Assembly (NCBI RefSeq): GCF_036245865.1
Contig: NZ_BTTW01000004.1
Location: forward strand, 62,001 to 126,000
DNA length: 64,000 bases
Source: Corallococcus caeni
GTDB taxonomy: Bacteria; Myxococcota; Myxococcia; Myxococcales; Myxococcaceae
Direction of reading: 5' to 3'
Positions 24,028 through 34,200 of this stretch are shown in pieces; within the stretch, counting starts at the first letter, position 1; each line of letters opens with the position of its first letter. Under the pieces are notes generated by a model that was not told where the DNA came from, made no database searches, and saw nothing but the letters and a program-made list of their open reading frames with translations. Made by a program: the position numbers and the translations under genes.

Positions 24028-25629
24028 TCACTCTTGGGCGATGTCCCACTTCATGCGTCGGTAGGTGTAACGGAAGGCCTCGGCGTTCGCTTCGATGGCG
24101 TCCCCCGTGGCCTCCCGCCCGTCCAGGAAGGCGACGAAGTCGAACTGCCGGCCGGGCTGGCCATATTCAGCGTCGAACACGCGCACGAGCTCGTTCGCCG
24201 GCAGCGTCCTGCGCCCCGCCACGCTCACCAGGGGGATGTCCAGGCCCTTCATGTCCTTCGACGGGGCGTAGGACTTCCACACCAGCTCCGTGCACACCAG
24301 CGACTGGTCGGAGAAGAAGTCGAAGTTGAAGTCGTACGGCCGGCCCTGGAAGGTGAAGGCGCGCAGGATGGCGCGGGCCTTGTCCACCTGGGACACCCGG
24401 GGCCGCAGCACGCCCAGGTAGTCCACGTGCATGCCGTGCTCCACGCCGGTGAAGCTCACGCCCTCGCTGATGGATTCGATGATGCGCACGGGGTCTCCGT
24501 GCGCGTCCTTGCCGGTGTACTCGGCCCACTTCGCGGGGAACGCCTTCGCGAGGTGGGCGGTGAACGTCTCCGGGTGGCCGGGCAGCGTGGCCACCCAGGC
24601 CTTCACCTCCGGGTCCGTGTCGAACGCCAGGGCCAGCTCCTGCGCGGTGCCCAGGTACAGCTCCGCGTGCGGCCAGAAGCCCGGCAGGCCGATGTTGGAC
24701 AGGAACCAGTTCTGCCGCGCGACCATCACGTCGCCCGGGGCCATGCGCGGCAGCAGCGCCAGCGTCTGCTCCCGGGAGATGAGCGGCCGGCCGGAGCGGT
24801 GCACGCGCGTGTCGCCCATCCACTCGGCCACCGTCTTCTGCACCGGGAACACCGCGCGCGCCGTCGTGTCCTGGGTGAGGTCCGCGGCGGCCTTGGCGAA
24901 GAGCACCGGGCCGCGCTTCAAGAGGCGTGCGCGGGCAGCCCGGCTGTCCTCCCGCATCGCCTGGAAGAGCGCGGGGACGCCGGGCTCGCTCAGCACGCCG
25001 GACTTCGCCAGCACCGGGTGCAGCGTCGCGCGGTAGCCGTCGCCCGTGAAGAGCTGCGTGCTGGTGCCCACGTGGACGACCTTCTCCTTGAAGCGGCTGA
25101 AGGCCCTGGCGGGCAGGCCGTACGCGGGGCCAGGCTCGTCCAGCAGCACCTCCAGCTGCGCCTGTCCCCCGGCGAGGTCCGCGAAGGCCATGCCCTGCGC
25201 CAGCTCCGACGCGAGCGCCGCGTGGGTGAGGAGGAAGCCCCAGGCGTGCTTCTTCGGCTGGGTGAGGGCGGGCACCTTGAGGAAGTCCCAGTAGCGCTGT
25301 CGCACCACCTCCGTGGTGACGAAGCAGTCGAAGAAGGCGGCCCAGGTAGACACCAGCAGCTGCTTCTCGTCCGGAGTGTACGGCACGTCCTTGTCGCGCC
25401 GGTACAGCGCCTTGGAGCGGAAGGCCTCCTCCCGCAGGCGGCGCAGCCCCTCGGTGCCCTGGCGCAGCATCTCCAGGTCGCGGCGGGCCTGGGCGACGAA
25501 GGCCGCGTCATCCAGCGCGTAGACGTCGCGCGGGGCCTGGCTGGCGGGCGGGGCGGGGACGGCGGACGGCGGGTCGGCGGGGGGGCTGGCGAGCGTGAGC
25601 CAGGCGGCGAGCAGGGAGGCGGCGGACAT
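24028..25629 (-). CDS. Secreted YiiX-like permuted papain-fold (NlpC/P60-type) protein
   Basis: 533 residues with a short N-terminal hydrophobic segment (MSAASLLAAWLTLASPP), a plausible export signal. A helical region about 50-290 precedes a permuted NlpC/P60 domain: PGDVMVARQNWFLSNIGLPG, then WPHAELYLG (His near 319) and later SLVCTELVWKSY (Cys near 445). In such permuted enzymes His precedes Cys in the chain, as seen here. Family members act on lipid or peptide bonds at the cell surface; the substrate is unknown. It heads the minus-strand set and diverges from the DUF2795 gene at 25833. Confidence 0.85.
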   Translation of the reverse strand: MSAASLLAAWLTLASPPADPPSAVPAPPASQAPRDVYALDDAAFVAQARRDLEMLRQGTEGLRRLREEAFRSKALYRRDKDVPYTPDEKQLLVSTWAAFFDCFVTTEVVRQRYWDFLKVPALTQPKKHAWGFLLTHAALASELAQGMAFADLAGGQAQLEVLLDEPGPAYGLPARAFSRFKEKVVHVGTSTQLFTGDGYRATLHPVLAKSGVLSEPGVPALFQAMREDSRAARARLLKRGPVLFAKAAADLTQDTTARAVFPVQKTVAEWMGDTRVHRSGRPLISREQTLALLPRMAPGDVMVARQNWFLSNIGLPGFWPHAELYLGTAQELALAFDTDPEVKAWVATLPGHPETFTAHLAKAFPAKWAEYTGKDAHGDPVRIIESISEGVSFTGVEHGMHVDYLGVLRPRVSQVDKARAILRAFTFQGRPYDFNFDFFSDQSLVCTELVWKSYAPSKDMKGLDIPLVSVAGRRTLPANELVRVFDAEYGQPGRQFDFVAFLDGREATGDAIEANAEAFRYTYRRMKWDIAQE

Positions 25630-25832
25630 CGGGGGAGGACTCCGGCGGGCGTTGGCGCGGCGGAAGACTCTACCCCGAAGCGGACGCGGGCAAGGCGGCC
25701 GGTCCCTCGCCCGCCCGGCGTCGTAGGAGGAGGCGGGGGCCAGGGTGGCCCGGGGCGGGCGTCATCCCCACGTTGTTCCCTGGATGGACGCTCGGGCATG
25801 GACGCCCGGGCGCAAGAAAGGTGGAAGGCACG

Positions 25833-26150
25833 ATGGCTTACGGAAAGGCGGAGGATCCGGCGCGCTCCATCACCCCGCATCTGGATGGGGTGGAGTACCC
25901 GGCGACGCGTGAGGAACTCGTCGAGGCCGCCGCGGACAGCGAGGCCCCGGTCGACATCATCAACATCCTCAAGTCCCTGCCTCAGAAGGAGTACATGTTG
26001 CGCGAGCACGTGCTGCGCGACCTGGCGGAGGCCGAGCGCCGCTTCGCGATGAACGGCCTGAAGGACGACGACGGCGTGGACCGCGACCGGCGCAACATCG
26101 GGCGCGACCGCATCGAAGGGGCCTCCAACGGGGAGACGCGTCACCCGTAG
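25833..26150 (+). CDS. DUF2795 domain protein
   Basis: 105 residues. The start is the ATG at 25833, preceded by GGAAGG, giving MAYGKAEDPARS. Residues about 20-70 carry the DUF2795 pattern (YPATREELVEAA followed by APVDIINILKSLPQKEYMLREHVLRDLAE). A charged tail rich in Asp and Arg follows (DDDGVDRDRRNIGRDR). The function of the domain is unknown. It stands alone between divergent and co-directional neighbours. Confidence 0.82.
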   Translation: MAYGKAEDPARSITPHLDGVEYPATREELVEAAADSEAPVDIINILKSLPQKEYMLREHVLRDLAEAERRFAMNGLKDDDGVDRDRRNIGRDRIEGASNGETRHP

Positions 26151-26234
26151 TGTCGCCCGCGCGGTGACACCTTCAGCGGAAGCGGTGCAAGACGCTCGCG
26201 GGCGCCCTGGCTTTCTGCCAGCGTTCGCGAGCGC

Positions 26235-27137
26235 ATGCGTCCTGGTCTCCCGTGGTGGTGTCTCGTGCTGTCGCTGGCTGCCGGGTGCACGTCCCGGTAT
26301 CCGCCGCTCAACCCCGCGCCGGGGCTGCCGCCGCCGGTGCGTCTGGACTTCAAGCCCCCCGTGGACCGCCTCCTCACCGAATCCGTGCGCGCCACCCGCA
26401 CCCTCCAGCGCGAGGGCCAGCCGGAAGTGCGCGACGAGGCCGCGTTCACCACCGAGACGCGCTTCACCCCGTCCGACGGCGGCTGGCGCGTGGCCCAGGC
26501 CGTGCGCACCCCGCGCCAGGTGCATGACGGACAGGACGTGCCGTCCCTGTCCGGCGCCGTGCTGGAGCGCTTCACGCTGCGCATGCAACTGGCGGCGGAC
26601 GGCACCTTCGTGAAGCTGGTGGGCCCGGAGGCCGCGCAGGACGCGCTGCGGCAGGTGGCGCCCGAGGGCACCGGCGTGCCGGAGGTGGAGCGCTTCTTCA
26701 CCCCGGAGGCGCTGGAGACGCGCGCGCGCCGCGAGTGGGAGGCGAAGTACGCGGGCCTGCTGCAGCGCAACCTGGTGGAGGGCCAGCGCACGTGGGCGGT
26801 GGACGTCGTGACCGTGGACGGCGAGGAGCGTGCCTACCTGCTGGAGCGCACGGTGGAGGGCACGCGGCCCACGACGTTCGGCGACGCGGTGGTGCTGTCG
26901 CTCAAGTGCCTGGACACGCTGCCGGCGAAGGCGCCCGCGGAGCTGCGGGCCGCGTGGACGGAGGCCGGTTCGCCGGAGCTGGCGAAGGGCGTGACGTGTG
27001 AAGGTGAGCAGGTGGTGGCGTGGGGCCGGTTCATCCCGGTGCGCCGCCTGTTGAAGGTGAAGGCGGTGGGGAAGGGCGGGACGCTGACGCTCACCACCGA
27101 GTCCCAGGCGGAAGCACTCCAGGAGGAAGGGCCATGA
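26235..27137 (+). CDS. Putative lipoprotein, unknown function
   Basis: 300 residues with a signal peptide and lipobox (MRPGLPWWCLVLSLAAGCTS, lipidated Cys at residue 18). The mature protein is a mix of beta strands and helices with no recognised domain; repeated features such as LRMQLAADGTFVKLVG and YLLERTVEGTRPTTFG suggest a lipid- or ligand-binding barrel-like fold, but this is weak. Its stop codon overlaps the start of the CoA-binding gene (ATGA), preceded by AGGAGGAAGG, so the two are translationally coupled. Confidence 0.78.
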   Translation: MRPGLPWWCLVLSLAAGCTSRYPPLNPAPGLPPPVRLDFKPPVDRLLTESVRATRTLQREGQPEVRDEAAFTTETRFTPSDGGWRVAQAVRTPRQVHDGQDVPSLSGAVLERFTLRMQLAADGTFVKLVGPEAAQDALRQVAPEGTGVPEVERFFTPEALETRARREWEAKYAGLLQRNLVEGQRTWAVDVVTVDGEERAYLLERTVEGTRPTTFGDAVVLSLKCLDTLPAKAPAELRAAWTEAGSPELAKGVTCEGEQVVAWGRFIPVRRLLKVKAVGKGGTLTLTTESQAEALQEEGP

Positions 27138-27577
27138 GCCACGACGAGTACCTCATCGAGGACGACGCGGGTGTGAAGCGCGTGGTGCAGGAAGCCAGGC
27201 GCGTGGCGGTGCTGGGCATCAAGACGGAGGACCACTCCGCCCAGCCCGCGTACTACGTGCCGGAGTACCTGGCGAAGGCGGGCGTGGACGTGGTGCCGGT
27301 GCCCGTCTACTACCCGGACGCGAAGGTCATCCTGGGCAAGCCCGTGTACCGCAAGCTGGTGGACATCCCGGGCGACATCGACGTCGTGGACGTGTTCCGC
27401 AGGCCCGGCGACATCGACCAGCACGTGGACGACATCATCGCGAAGAAGCCCAAGGCGGTGTGGTTCCAGTCCGGCATCCGCAACGACGACGCGGCGAAGA
27501 AGCTGGCGGCCGCCGGCATCCGCGTGGTGCAGGACCGCTGCCTGATGGTGGACCACCGCCGCTACAGCGGGCGCTGA
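27134..27577 (+). CDS. CoA-binding domain protein (YccU-like)
   Basis: 147 residues from the ATG at 27134 with a strong AGGAGGAAGG site. It is a single CoA-binding Rossmann-like domain: ARRVAVLGIKTEDHSAQPAYYVPEYLAKAGVDVVPV near the N-terminus, then DIDVVDVFRRPGDI and AVWFQSGIRNDDAAKKLAAAGIRVVQDRC. The family binds acyl-CoA or CoA but is of unknown physiological function. It overlaps the upstream lipoprotein gene. The stop codon lies in a perfect 15-bp tandem duplication. Confidence 0.9.
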   Translation: MSHDEYLIEDDAGVKRVVQEARRVAVLGIKTEDHSAQPAYYVPEYLAKAGVDVVPVPVYYPDAKVILGKPVYRKLVDIPGDIDVVDVFRRPGDIDQHVDDIIAKKPKAVWFQSGIRNDDAAKKLAAAGIRVVQDRCLMVDHRRYSGR

Positions 27578-27603
27578 CGGCTCCGGCCCTGACGGCTCCG
27601 GCC
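27574..27603. repeat. Perfect 15-bp tandem duplication at a stop codon
   Basis: CTGACGGCTCCGGCC occurs twice head to tail (27574-27588 and 27589-27603). The first copy contains the TGA of the CoA-binding gene. It looks like a replication-slippage duplication. Confidence 0.85.
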
Positions 27604-27614
27604 GGAAAAGACAA

Positions 27615-27648
27615 CGGCCCTCCGCACCCCGAAGGGCACGGAGGGCCG
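27615..27648. terminator. Hairpin between convergent genes
   Basis: A perfect 10-bp stem CGGCCCTCCG/CGGAGGGCCG with a 14-nt loop lies between the convergent CoA-binding and subtilase genes. It has no adjacent T tract, so terminator activity would be Rho-assisted or weak. Confidence 0.5.
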
Positions 27649-27686
27649 CGTGGCCGCGCGTGGAGGGCGGCGGCCTTTCGTCAGGC

Positions 27687-29288
27687 TCAGTAGTTGCCGG
27701 AGATGACCTTGGGCAGGGCCTTCTGCAGGTCCGGCAGCGGGCCAATCTGCCGCGAGTCCGCGGCCTGGGCCGTGCCGTTGTTGCGCAAGAGGCCGCGCAT
27801 CTGCACGGACGTCAGCAGCCGGCCGTTGGCCTTCGCCACGCCCTGGGCGCTGACCGCGGTGCCCACGATGATGGGCGACGCGCTGGACGTGCCGCTGAAG
27901 GTGGACGTGTAGTACTGGTCCTCGCCGTAGGCGCTGCCGAAGCGGTCGCCGTAGCCGGTGGTGACGACCTGCTCACCCCAGCCGTGCACGTTCACGCGCT
28001 GGCCGAAGTTGGTCCAGCACATGGGCACGCGCGTGGTGGCGGTGCTGGCGCCCACGATGATGGCGCCCGAGTCACGCGTGGCCGGGTTGAACAGGCCGCC
28101 GTAGGCCGCCGCGTCCAGGTTCGCGCTGCCGTTGCCCGCCGCCTCCACCACGATGACGCCGTTGGCGGTGGCGTTGCGGATGGCGTCGAAGTTGTCCTGC
28201 CAGTACTCCATCGCGATGTAGTTGCACTGGGACGTGTTGCACGTGCAGGCCGTGCCGTCGTTGGGGCCGCCCGCGTGCAGCTCGATGAGGATGACGCCGC
28301 CCGCGCCCACCGCCGCCGCCGCGTTGGTGATGGCGCTCGCGGTGCTCTGCGCGCCAATGGCCTCCACGCCCGGCGTCGCCGCGTTGGCGATGCCCGTCAC
28401 GCCGTAGCCGTTGGAGGTGCCGATGATTTCCCCCAGCACCGCGGTGCCGTGGTTGCGCCAGCCCAGGTCGTTGAACTGCGTGCCGCCCACGCGGAAGAAC
28501 GTGGGGAAGTCCTCGTGCGTGGTGCGCCAGCCACCCTCGATGTCCACGAACTTCACGTTGGTGCCCCGGCCGCCCGTCACCGTCCACGCGTACGTCGCGT
28601 TGACGCCGGAGGGCGCCGCGTTGAGGTAGCCCTGGTTGGCCTGGTACAGCGGCGTGGTGGGCGGCAGGTCCGCGGCCGACAGCAGCGCGCGCAGCCCCGC
28701 CTCCATGGCGAAGTTCACCATCGCCGGCTCCGCGGGCGGCGCCGCGTAGGCCGTCTCCACGCTGGACACGCGGTTGAGCGCCGCCACCAGGTCCGCCACG
28801 GTGTCCGCGGTGGTGCCGGGCAAGAGCGGTACTTCGAAGTACAGGTTCAGGTCCGCCAGCTGCTCGCCGCCCTTCGCCTCACCGGACGCCTTGCTCGCGT
28901 CCAGCGCGGCCTCCTCGGCCTGGAACACGCGGTCCAGCGAACCGATGCGCGGCGCACGCTCCAGCAGCGCCACCACCTCCGCCAGGTCCGCCTCCACGCG
29001 CGCGGAGTCCAGGCGCAGGCCGGACAAGAGCTCCCGCTCGCTGGCGCTCCGCTCGGAAGCGAGGGCGCGCAGCGCGTCGCCGCGCAGGCGCACGTGGCTG
29101 CCCTCGTGGAACTTCACCACCAGCCGCTCCACGAACGTCCCCGCGGGCAGCTCGCGCCCGGTGGGCTTCGCGACCAGCGCGCGCGGCGCCAGCCTGGGCG
29201 CGGCGCCAGCAGCAGGGGCCAACGCCAGCAGGGACACAGCCATGACCGCGCCACGCAGGGGGCGCGGGGACAGCGTCGACTTCAGCAT
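27687..29288 (-). CDS. Secreted S8 family serine protease (subtilase)
   Basis: 533 residues from the ATG at 29288 with GGAGG just upstream. A signal peptide (MLKSTLSPRPLRGAVMAVSLLALAPAAGAA in two parts around residue 28) leads into a long propeptide-like region to about 240. The catalytic triad is D249 (KFVDIEGGW), H280 (WRNHGTAVLGE) and S468 (FSGTSSASPI), with the oxyanion Asn in EAAGNGSAN. A CTCNTSQC cysteine pair insert near 348-355 could form a disulfide. Predatory and extracellular proteolysis is a common role in myxobacteria, but here it is inference. Confidence 0.92.
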   Translation of the reverse strand: MLKSTLSPRPLRGAVMAVSLLALAPAAGAAPRLAPRALVAKPTGRELPAGTFVERLVVKFHEGSHVRLRGDALRALASERSASERELLSGLRLDSARVEADLAEVVALLERAPRIGSLDRVFQAEEAALDASKASGEAKGGEQLADLNLYFEVPLLPGTTADTVADLVAALNRVSSVETAYAAPPAEPAMVNFAMEAGLRALLSAADLPPTTPLYQANQGYLNAAPSGVNATYAWTVTGGRGTNVKFVDIEGGWRTTHEDFPTFFRVGGTQFNDLGWRNHGTAVLGEIIGTSNGYGVTGIANAATPGVEAIGAQSTASAITNAAAAVGAGGVILIELHAGGPNDGTACTCNTSQCNYIAMEYWQDNFDAIRNATANGVIVVEAAGNGSANLDAAAYGGLFNPATRDSGAIIVGASTATTRVPMCWTNFGQRVNVHGWGEQVVTTGYGDRFGSAYGEDQYYTSTFSGTSSASPIIVGTAVSAQGVAKANGRLLTSVQMRGLLRNNGTAQAADSRQIGPLPDLQKALPKVISGNY

Positions 29289-29418
29289 GGACTTCCTCCG
29301 GGATGGACAGCATCCCCACCATGCCACGCCGGTCTGTCATTCAAATCAGGCTATTCTGCTATTTCTGTCCTATTGATTTATTCAGCCCTCGTTGAACCCG
29401 CCGGGCGTGCGAAGGCCC

Positions 29419-30297
29419 TCAGGTGCTCTGCTCGAACGGGACGGGGGGCCGGGCCAGGGCGCGCTCGGCGGACAGCCGGGCCTGGTCCAGCGCGTCGAAG
29501 CCGCGCTCCAGGGTGGTGGGCGTCACCGGCGGCAGGTTGGAGACGACGACGTAGACGGGCACGTTGCGCGTCTGGAGCACGGTGAGCTGGAGGCGGAAGT
29601 GGTCTCTGCGGAGCGCGGCGGACCCGGCCGCCAGGCCCTGCGGATAGGCCATGGGGCCGCCCACCACCTTGCGCGTCCGGCTGGGCAGGAAGTGCACGAG
29701 GATGGCGTCCAGGTCCTTGCCGATGGCGCTCTCCTGGAGCGACAGCGCGGGCGCCTTGTCCACGAGGCCGCCGTCCCAGAACAGCTGTCCGTCCAGCGGC
29801 ACCGCGCGGAACAGGCCCGGGTACGCGCAGGTGGCGTGGACGCGCGGGGCCAGCTCCCCGGTGGTGAACACCTGGTGCGTGCCGTGGGTGAGGTTGGCCG
29901 CGGTGAGCAGCAGCGGGTGCGGCAGGTCCTCGAAGGTGGACACCGGCAGCGTGGACTCCAGGAGCCGCCGGAAGCGCTCGCCCTTGAGCAGGCCCGTGAA
30001 GCCGTGCCCCTGCGACGCCACGTTGAACACCGCGCCAATGGGGTCCGGGTCCCAGAAGTTGGCGCGCGTCTGGCTCAGCACCAGCTCCTCCAGCTTCGGC
30101 ATGGACATGCCCGCCGCCGCGTACGCCGCCACCATCCCGCCCGCGGACGTGCCCGCGTACGCGTGGGGCTTCAGGCCGGAGCCGTGCAGCCCCTTCAGGA
30201 AGCCTGCGTGGCCGTAGAAGCCGAAGTAGCCCGCGGAGAGGACCAGCCCGAACCGCTTGCCGTCGAGCAGGGAGTGCAGCGTGGAGGAGGGCGCCAT
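29419..30297 (-). CDS. Patatin-like phospholipase
   Basis: 292 residues. The nucleophile elbow is GTSAGG (Ser51) and the catalytic Asp lies in WDGGLVDK (D175), the Ser-Asp dyad of patatins. The usual GGGxRG oxyanion segment is replaced by SAGYFGFYGHAG (about 21-32), a departure that may alter activity. No signal peptide is seen. It is divergent from the ArsR-methyltransferase gene, with the intergenic region carrying an AT-rich palindrome. Phospholipid or acyl-ester hydrolysis is the family activity. Confidence 0.88.
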   Translation of the reverse strand: MAPSSTLHSLLDGKRFGLVLSAGYFGFYGHAGFLKGLHGSGLKPHAYAGTSAGGMVAAYAAAGMSMPKLEELVLSQTRANFWDPDPIGAVFNVASQGHGFTGLLKGERFRRLLESTLPVSTFEDLPHPLLLTAANLTHGTHQVFTTGELAPRVHATCAYPGLFRAVPLDGQLFWDGGLVDKAPALSLQESAIGKDLDAILVHFLPSRTRKVVGGPMAYPQGLAAGSAALRRDHFRLQLTVLQTRNVPVYVVVSNLPPVTPTTLERGFDALDQARLSAERALARPPVPFEQST

Positions 30298-30371
30298 ACC
30301 GGATTTCTACGGGATGGGTGCAACCCAAGGCAACGCAATGCGTTGGCGGGGCCATTGTGTCGGAGTCAGAG

Positions 30372-30389
30372 CATCGATATATGTTGATG
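30372..30389. promoter_or_regulatory. AT-rich operator-like palindrome before the ArsR-methyltransferase gene
   Basis: CATCGATATATGTTGATG is an 18-bp near-palindrome (two mismatched pairs) ending 7 bp before the ATG at 30397. ArsR-family regulators bind such AT-rich dyads that overlap their own promoter. It is the only strongly AT-rich element in the neighbourhood. The ArsR-family SahR regulators of the S-adenosylmethionine cycle bind similar dyads, which makes autoregulation of this methionine operon likely. Confidence 0.65.
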
Positions 30390-30396
30390 GCTCGAT

Positions 30397-31293
30397 ATGG
30401 ACGTCCTCTCCCAATCCTTCCGTGTCCTGGGCGACACGACGCGGCTGCGAATCCTGCGGTTGGTGGCCCAGGCGCCGCTGAACGTGACGGAACTGGTGTC
30501 GCTGGTGGGGGTGGCCCAGTCGTCGGTGTCGCACCACCTGTCGAAGCTGAAGGGGCTGGGGCTCATCCGGGAGGAGCGGCAGGCGGGCTTCACGTACTAC
30601 TCGCTGGCGCTGGAGTCGGATGACTCGCGCTGGCCGCTCGTCCGGCTGGCCCGCGAGGCGGAGGACGCGGCGGGGGACTCCGCGCGGCTCAACGACCTGT
30701 TGCGCGCCCGGGAGGACCGGCAGGCGCTCAACGAGCGGCTCCTGGAGCCCGGCCAGTCGTGGTTCCTCTGGGCGGGCGCGCTGGCGTCGCTGCTGCCGCC
30801 CCTGGACGTGGCGGACTTCGGCTGCGGCACCGGGGTGTTCAGCCGGGCCATGGCGCGGTGGGCGCGGCACGTGTGGGCCATCGACCAGAGCGAGGACGCG
30901 CTGTCCCAGGCTCGAACTCTGGCCCTGCGTGACGAACTGAAGAACATCACGTTCCTGCGCGAGGACCTGCACCGGCTGTCCCTGGCCGGTGGGCGCATGG
31001 ACCTGGTGGTGATTTCGCAGAGCCTCCACCACGTGGAGTCGCCCGCGGCGGTGGTGGCGGAGGCCGCGCGGCTGCTCAAGCCGGGCGGCCGGTTGGTGGT
31101 GCTGGAGCTGTTGCCGCACGAAGAGAAGTGGGTGCTGGAGCGGCTGGGGCACCGGCACCTGGGCTTTTCGCCCGAAGTCCTCGAAGCGGCCCTTCGCGAG
31201 GCCGGCTTCACGTCGTTCACCCGCGAGACGCACGCGCGCGACGGGGCCAGTCCCTTCCGCGTCTTCCTGCTGACCGGAGTCAAACCGTCATGA
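30397..31293 (+). CDS. ArsR-family regulator fused to a SAM-dependent methyltransferase
   Basis: 298 residues. Residues about 5-75 form an ArsR winged helix (LGDTTRLRILRLV, recognition helix VAQSSVSHHLSKLKGLGLI). Residues about 118-290 form a class I methyltransferase with motif I VADFGCGTG (about 138-146) and a late SQSLHHV motif. Fusions of this kind next to metH are found in several proteobacteria and fit a regulator sensing SAM or S-adenosylhomocysteine through the methyltransferase fold; this is inference. Its stop overlaps the metH start (ATGA), so the two are coupled. Confidence 0.92.
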   Translation: MDVLSQSFRVLGDTTRLRILRLVAQAPLNVTELVSLVGVAQSSVSHHLSKLKGLGLIREERQAGFTYYSLALESDDSRWPLVRLAREAEDAAGDSARLNDLLRAREDRQALNERLLEPGQSWFLWAGALASLLPPLDVADFGCGTGVFSRAMARWARHVWAIDQSEDALSQARTLALRDELKNITFLREDLHRLSLAGGRMDLVVISQSLHHVESPAAVVAEAARLLKPGGRLVVLELLPHEEKWVLERLGHRHLGFSPEVLEAALREAGFTSFTRETHARDGASPFRVFLLTGVKPS

Positions 31294-34200
31294 CGAGCCA
31301 CATCGCCCACCCCCTGCCGCTCCCCCCCGGGGAGCACGGCCAGCGCGTGGAGGCGCTGAAGGCCGCGATGCGCGAGCGCATCCTCGTGCTGGATGGCGCC
31401 ATGGGCACGCTCCTGCAGAACCACCAACTGGTGGCGGCGGACTTCGGCGGCGCGGAGTACGAGGGCTGCAACGAGCACCTGGTCCTCACCCGCCCGGACG
31501 TCATCGAGGGCATCCACGCGAAGTACTTCGCCGCGGGCGCGGACGTGACGGAGACGGACAGCTTCGGCGGCACGCCGGTGGTGCTGGCGGAGTTCGACCT
31601 GGGCCACAAGGCGCATGAAATCAACGTCGCCGCGTCCCGCCTGGCGCTGAAGGCCGCCAAGGCCGCGGAGGCGAAGGACGGCCGGATGCGCTGGGTGGCG
31701 GGCTCCATTGGCCCCACCACCAAGGCCATCAGCGTCACGGGCGGCATCACCTTCGAGGAGCTGGTGGACAACTTCGCCGTGCAGGCGGAAGCGCTCGCCG
31801 TGGGCGGCTCCGACTACCTCCTGGTGGAGACGGCGCAGGACACGCGCAACGTGAAGGCGGCGCTGCTGGGCATCGACCGGGCGTTCCGGAAGCTGGGCTG
31901 GAAGCTGCCGGTGGCGGTGTCCGGCACGATCGAGCCCATGGGCACGATGCTCGCGGGCCAGTCCGTGGAGAGTCTGGCCACGTCGCTGGAGCACACGGAC
32001 CTCTTGTACCTGGGGCTCAACTGCGCCACGGGTCCGGACTTCATGACGGACCACATCCGGTCGCTGTCGTCCATGAGCCCGTTCCCCGTGTCGTGCGTGC
32101 CCAACGCGGGCCTGCCGGACGAGAACGGTCAGTATCTGGAGTCGCCGGAGATGATCTCCCGGTCGCTCAAGCGCTTCTGTGACAGCGGGTGGATCAACGT
32201 GGTGGGCGGCTGTTGCGGCACGCACGCGGGCCACATCGAGTCGCTCGCCGCGATGGTGAAGGGCTTGAAGCCGCGCACGGAAGTGCCGAAGCCGCGCTCG
32301 TCGCTGTCCGGCGTGGACTACCTGGAGGTGACGGACGAGCAGCGCCCCATCATCGTGGGCGAGCGCACGAACGTCATCGGCAGCAAGAAGTTCAAGGAGC
32401 TCATCGTCGCGGGTGCGTTCGACGACGCGTCGGAGATTGCCCGCGCCCAGGTGCGGCGGGCGGCGCAGGTCATCGACATCTGCCTGGCGAACCCGGACCG
32501 GGACGAGCTGGAGGACATGCGCCACTTCCTGGAGGTGGTGGTCAAGAAGGTGCGCGTGCCGCTGATGATCGACTCGACGGACGAGAAGGTCATCGCCATG
32601 GCGCTCACGTACTGCCAGGGCAAGGCCATCATCAACTCCGTCAACCTGGAGGACGGCGAGGAGCGCTTCGAGAAGGTCGTCCCCCTGGCGAAGGCGTTCG
32701 GCGCGGCGCTGGTGGTGGGCTGCATCGACGAGGTCGGCATGGCCGTCACGCGCGACCGCAAGCTCGCCGTGGCCGAGCGCAGCTACGAGCTGCTCACCCA
32801 GAAGTACGGCATGCGCCCGGAGGACCTGTACTTCGACCCGCTCGTCTTCCCCTGCGCCTCCGGCGACGCGCAGTACACCGGCAGCGGCGTGGAGACGATT
32901 GAAGGCGTGCGCCTCATCAAGCAGCGCTTCCCGCAGTGCCGCACGGTGCTGGGCATCAGCAACGTGTCCTTCGGCCTGCCCACCGCGGGCCGCGAGGTGC
33001 TCAACTCCGTGTTCCTGTACCACTGCGTGCAGGCGGGCCTGGACATGGCGCTCGTCAACTCGGAGAAGCTGGAGCGCTACCCGTCGCTGCCCGAGGAGGA
33101 GCGCAGGCTGTCCGAGGACCTCCTCTACAACCGGGGCACGGACCCGGTGACGCCCTTCGCGGCGCACTTCCGCGAGCGCAAGCCCGCGCGCGCACAGGTG
33201 AGCAGCCTGCCGCTGAACGAGCGGCTGCAGCGCTACATCGTCGAGGGCACGCGCGACGGCCTGACCGCGGACCTGGACCTGGCGATGAAGGAGATGGCGC
33301 CGCTGGACATCATCAACGGGCCGCTGATGAAGGGCATGGACGAGGTGGGCCGCCTCTTCGGCGCCAACGAGCTCATCGTCGCGGAGGTGCTCCAGAGCGC
33401 GGAGTCCATGAAGGCGGCGGTGAGCCACCTGGAGCCGCACATGAGCAAGACCCAGGCGGCGTCGCGCGGGAAGATCGTCCTCGCGACGGTGAAGGGGGAC
33501 GTGCACGACATCGGCAAGAACCTGGTGGAGATCATCCTCGCCAACAACGGCTTCCAGGTGGTGAACCTGGGCATCAAGGTCCCGCCGGAGCAGCTGGTGC
33601 TGGCGGTGAAGGAGCACCGGCCGGACATCCTGGGCCTGTCCGGCCTGCTGGTGAAGAGCGCGCACCAGATGGTGGCCACCGCGGAGGACCTGAAGCGCGC
33701 GGGCGTGGAGACGCCCATCCTGGTGGGCGGCGCCGCGCTCAGCCGCAACTTCGTGGACCGCAACATCGCCCCGGCCTACGGCGGCGGCACCGTGGCCTAC
33801 GCGCAGGACGCGATGAACGGCCTGGAGCTGGCGAAGCAGATTGTCGAGCCGGGCGCGCACGCGAAGCTGCGGGACGACCTGGCCGCGCGGCGGCTGAAGC
33901 TGGCGCAGGAGGCGAAGGACCGCCCCGCGCCCGCCGCCCCGGTGCGCCGCTCGCGCAGCACGGAGGTGCCGGTGCTGGACGCGGTGCCGCCCGCGCCGGA
34001 CTTCGCGCGGCACGTGCTCACCAACACGCCGTTGGATCACATCTGGAAGTTCATCAACCCGGTGATGCTCTACGGCCGCCACCTGGGCCTGCGCACGTCG
34101 TCGCGCGCGCTGGGCACCCCGGCGGAGGCGGAGCTGGCGAAGACGGAAGAAGGGCGCAAGGCGCTGGCGCTGAAGGAGGCGGTGGAGGAGCTGAAGACGC

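Noticed and set aside
24016-26052. Long plus-strand frame over the YiiX-like gene
   Set aside because: The minus strand encodes a coherent permuted papain-fold protein; the plus frame is low-complexity.
30298-30396. Cobalamin or SAM riboswitch upstream of the metH operon
   Set aside because: Only about 99 bp lie between the divergent genes, and no such fold or B12-box-like sequence is visible.
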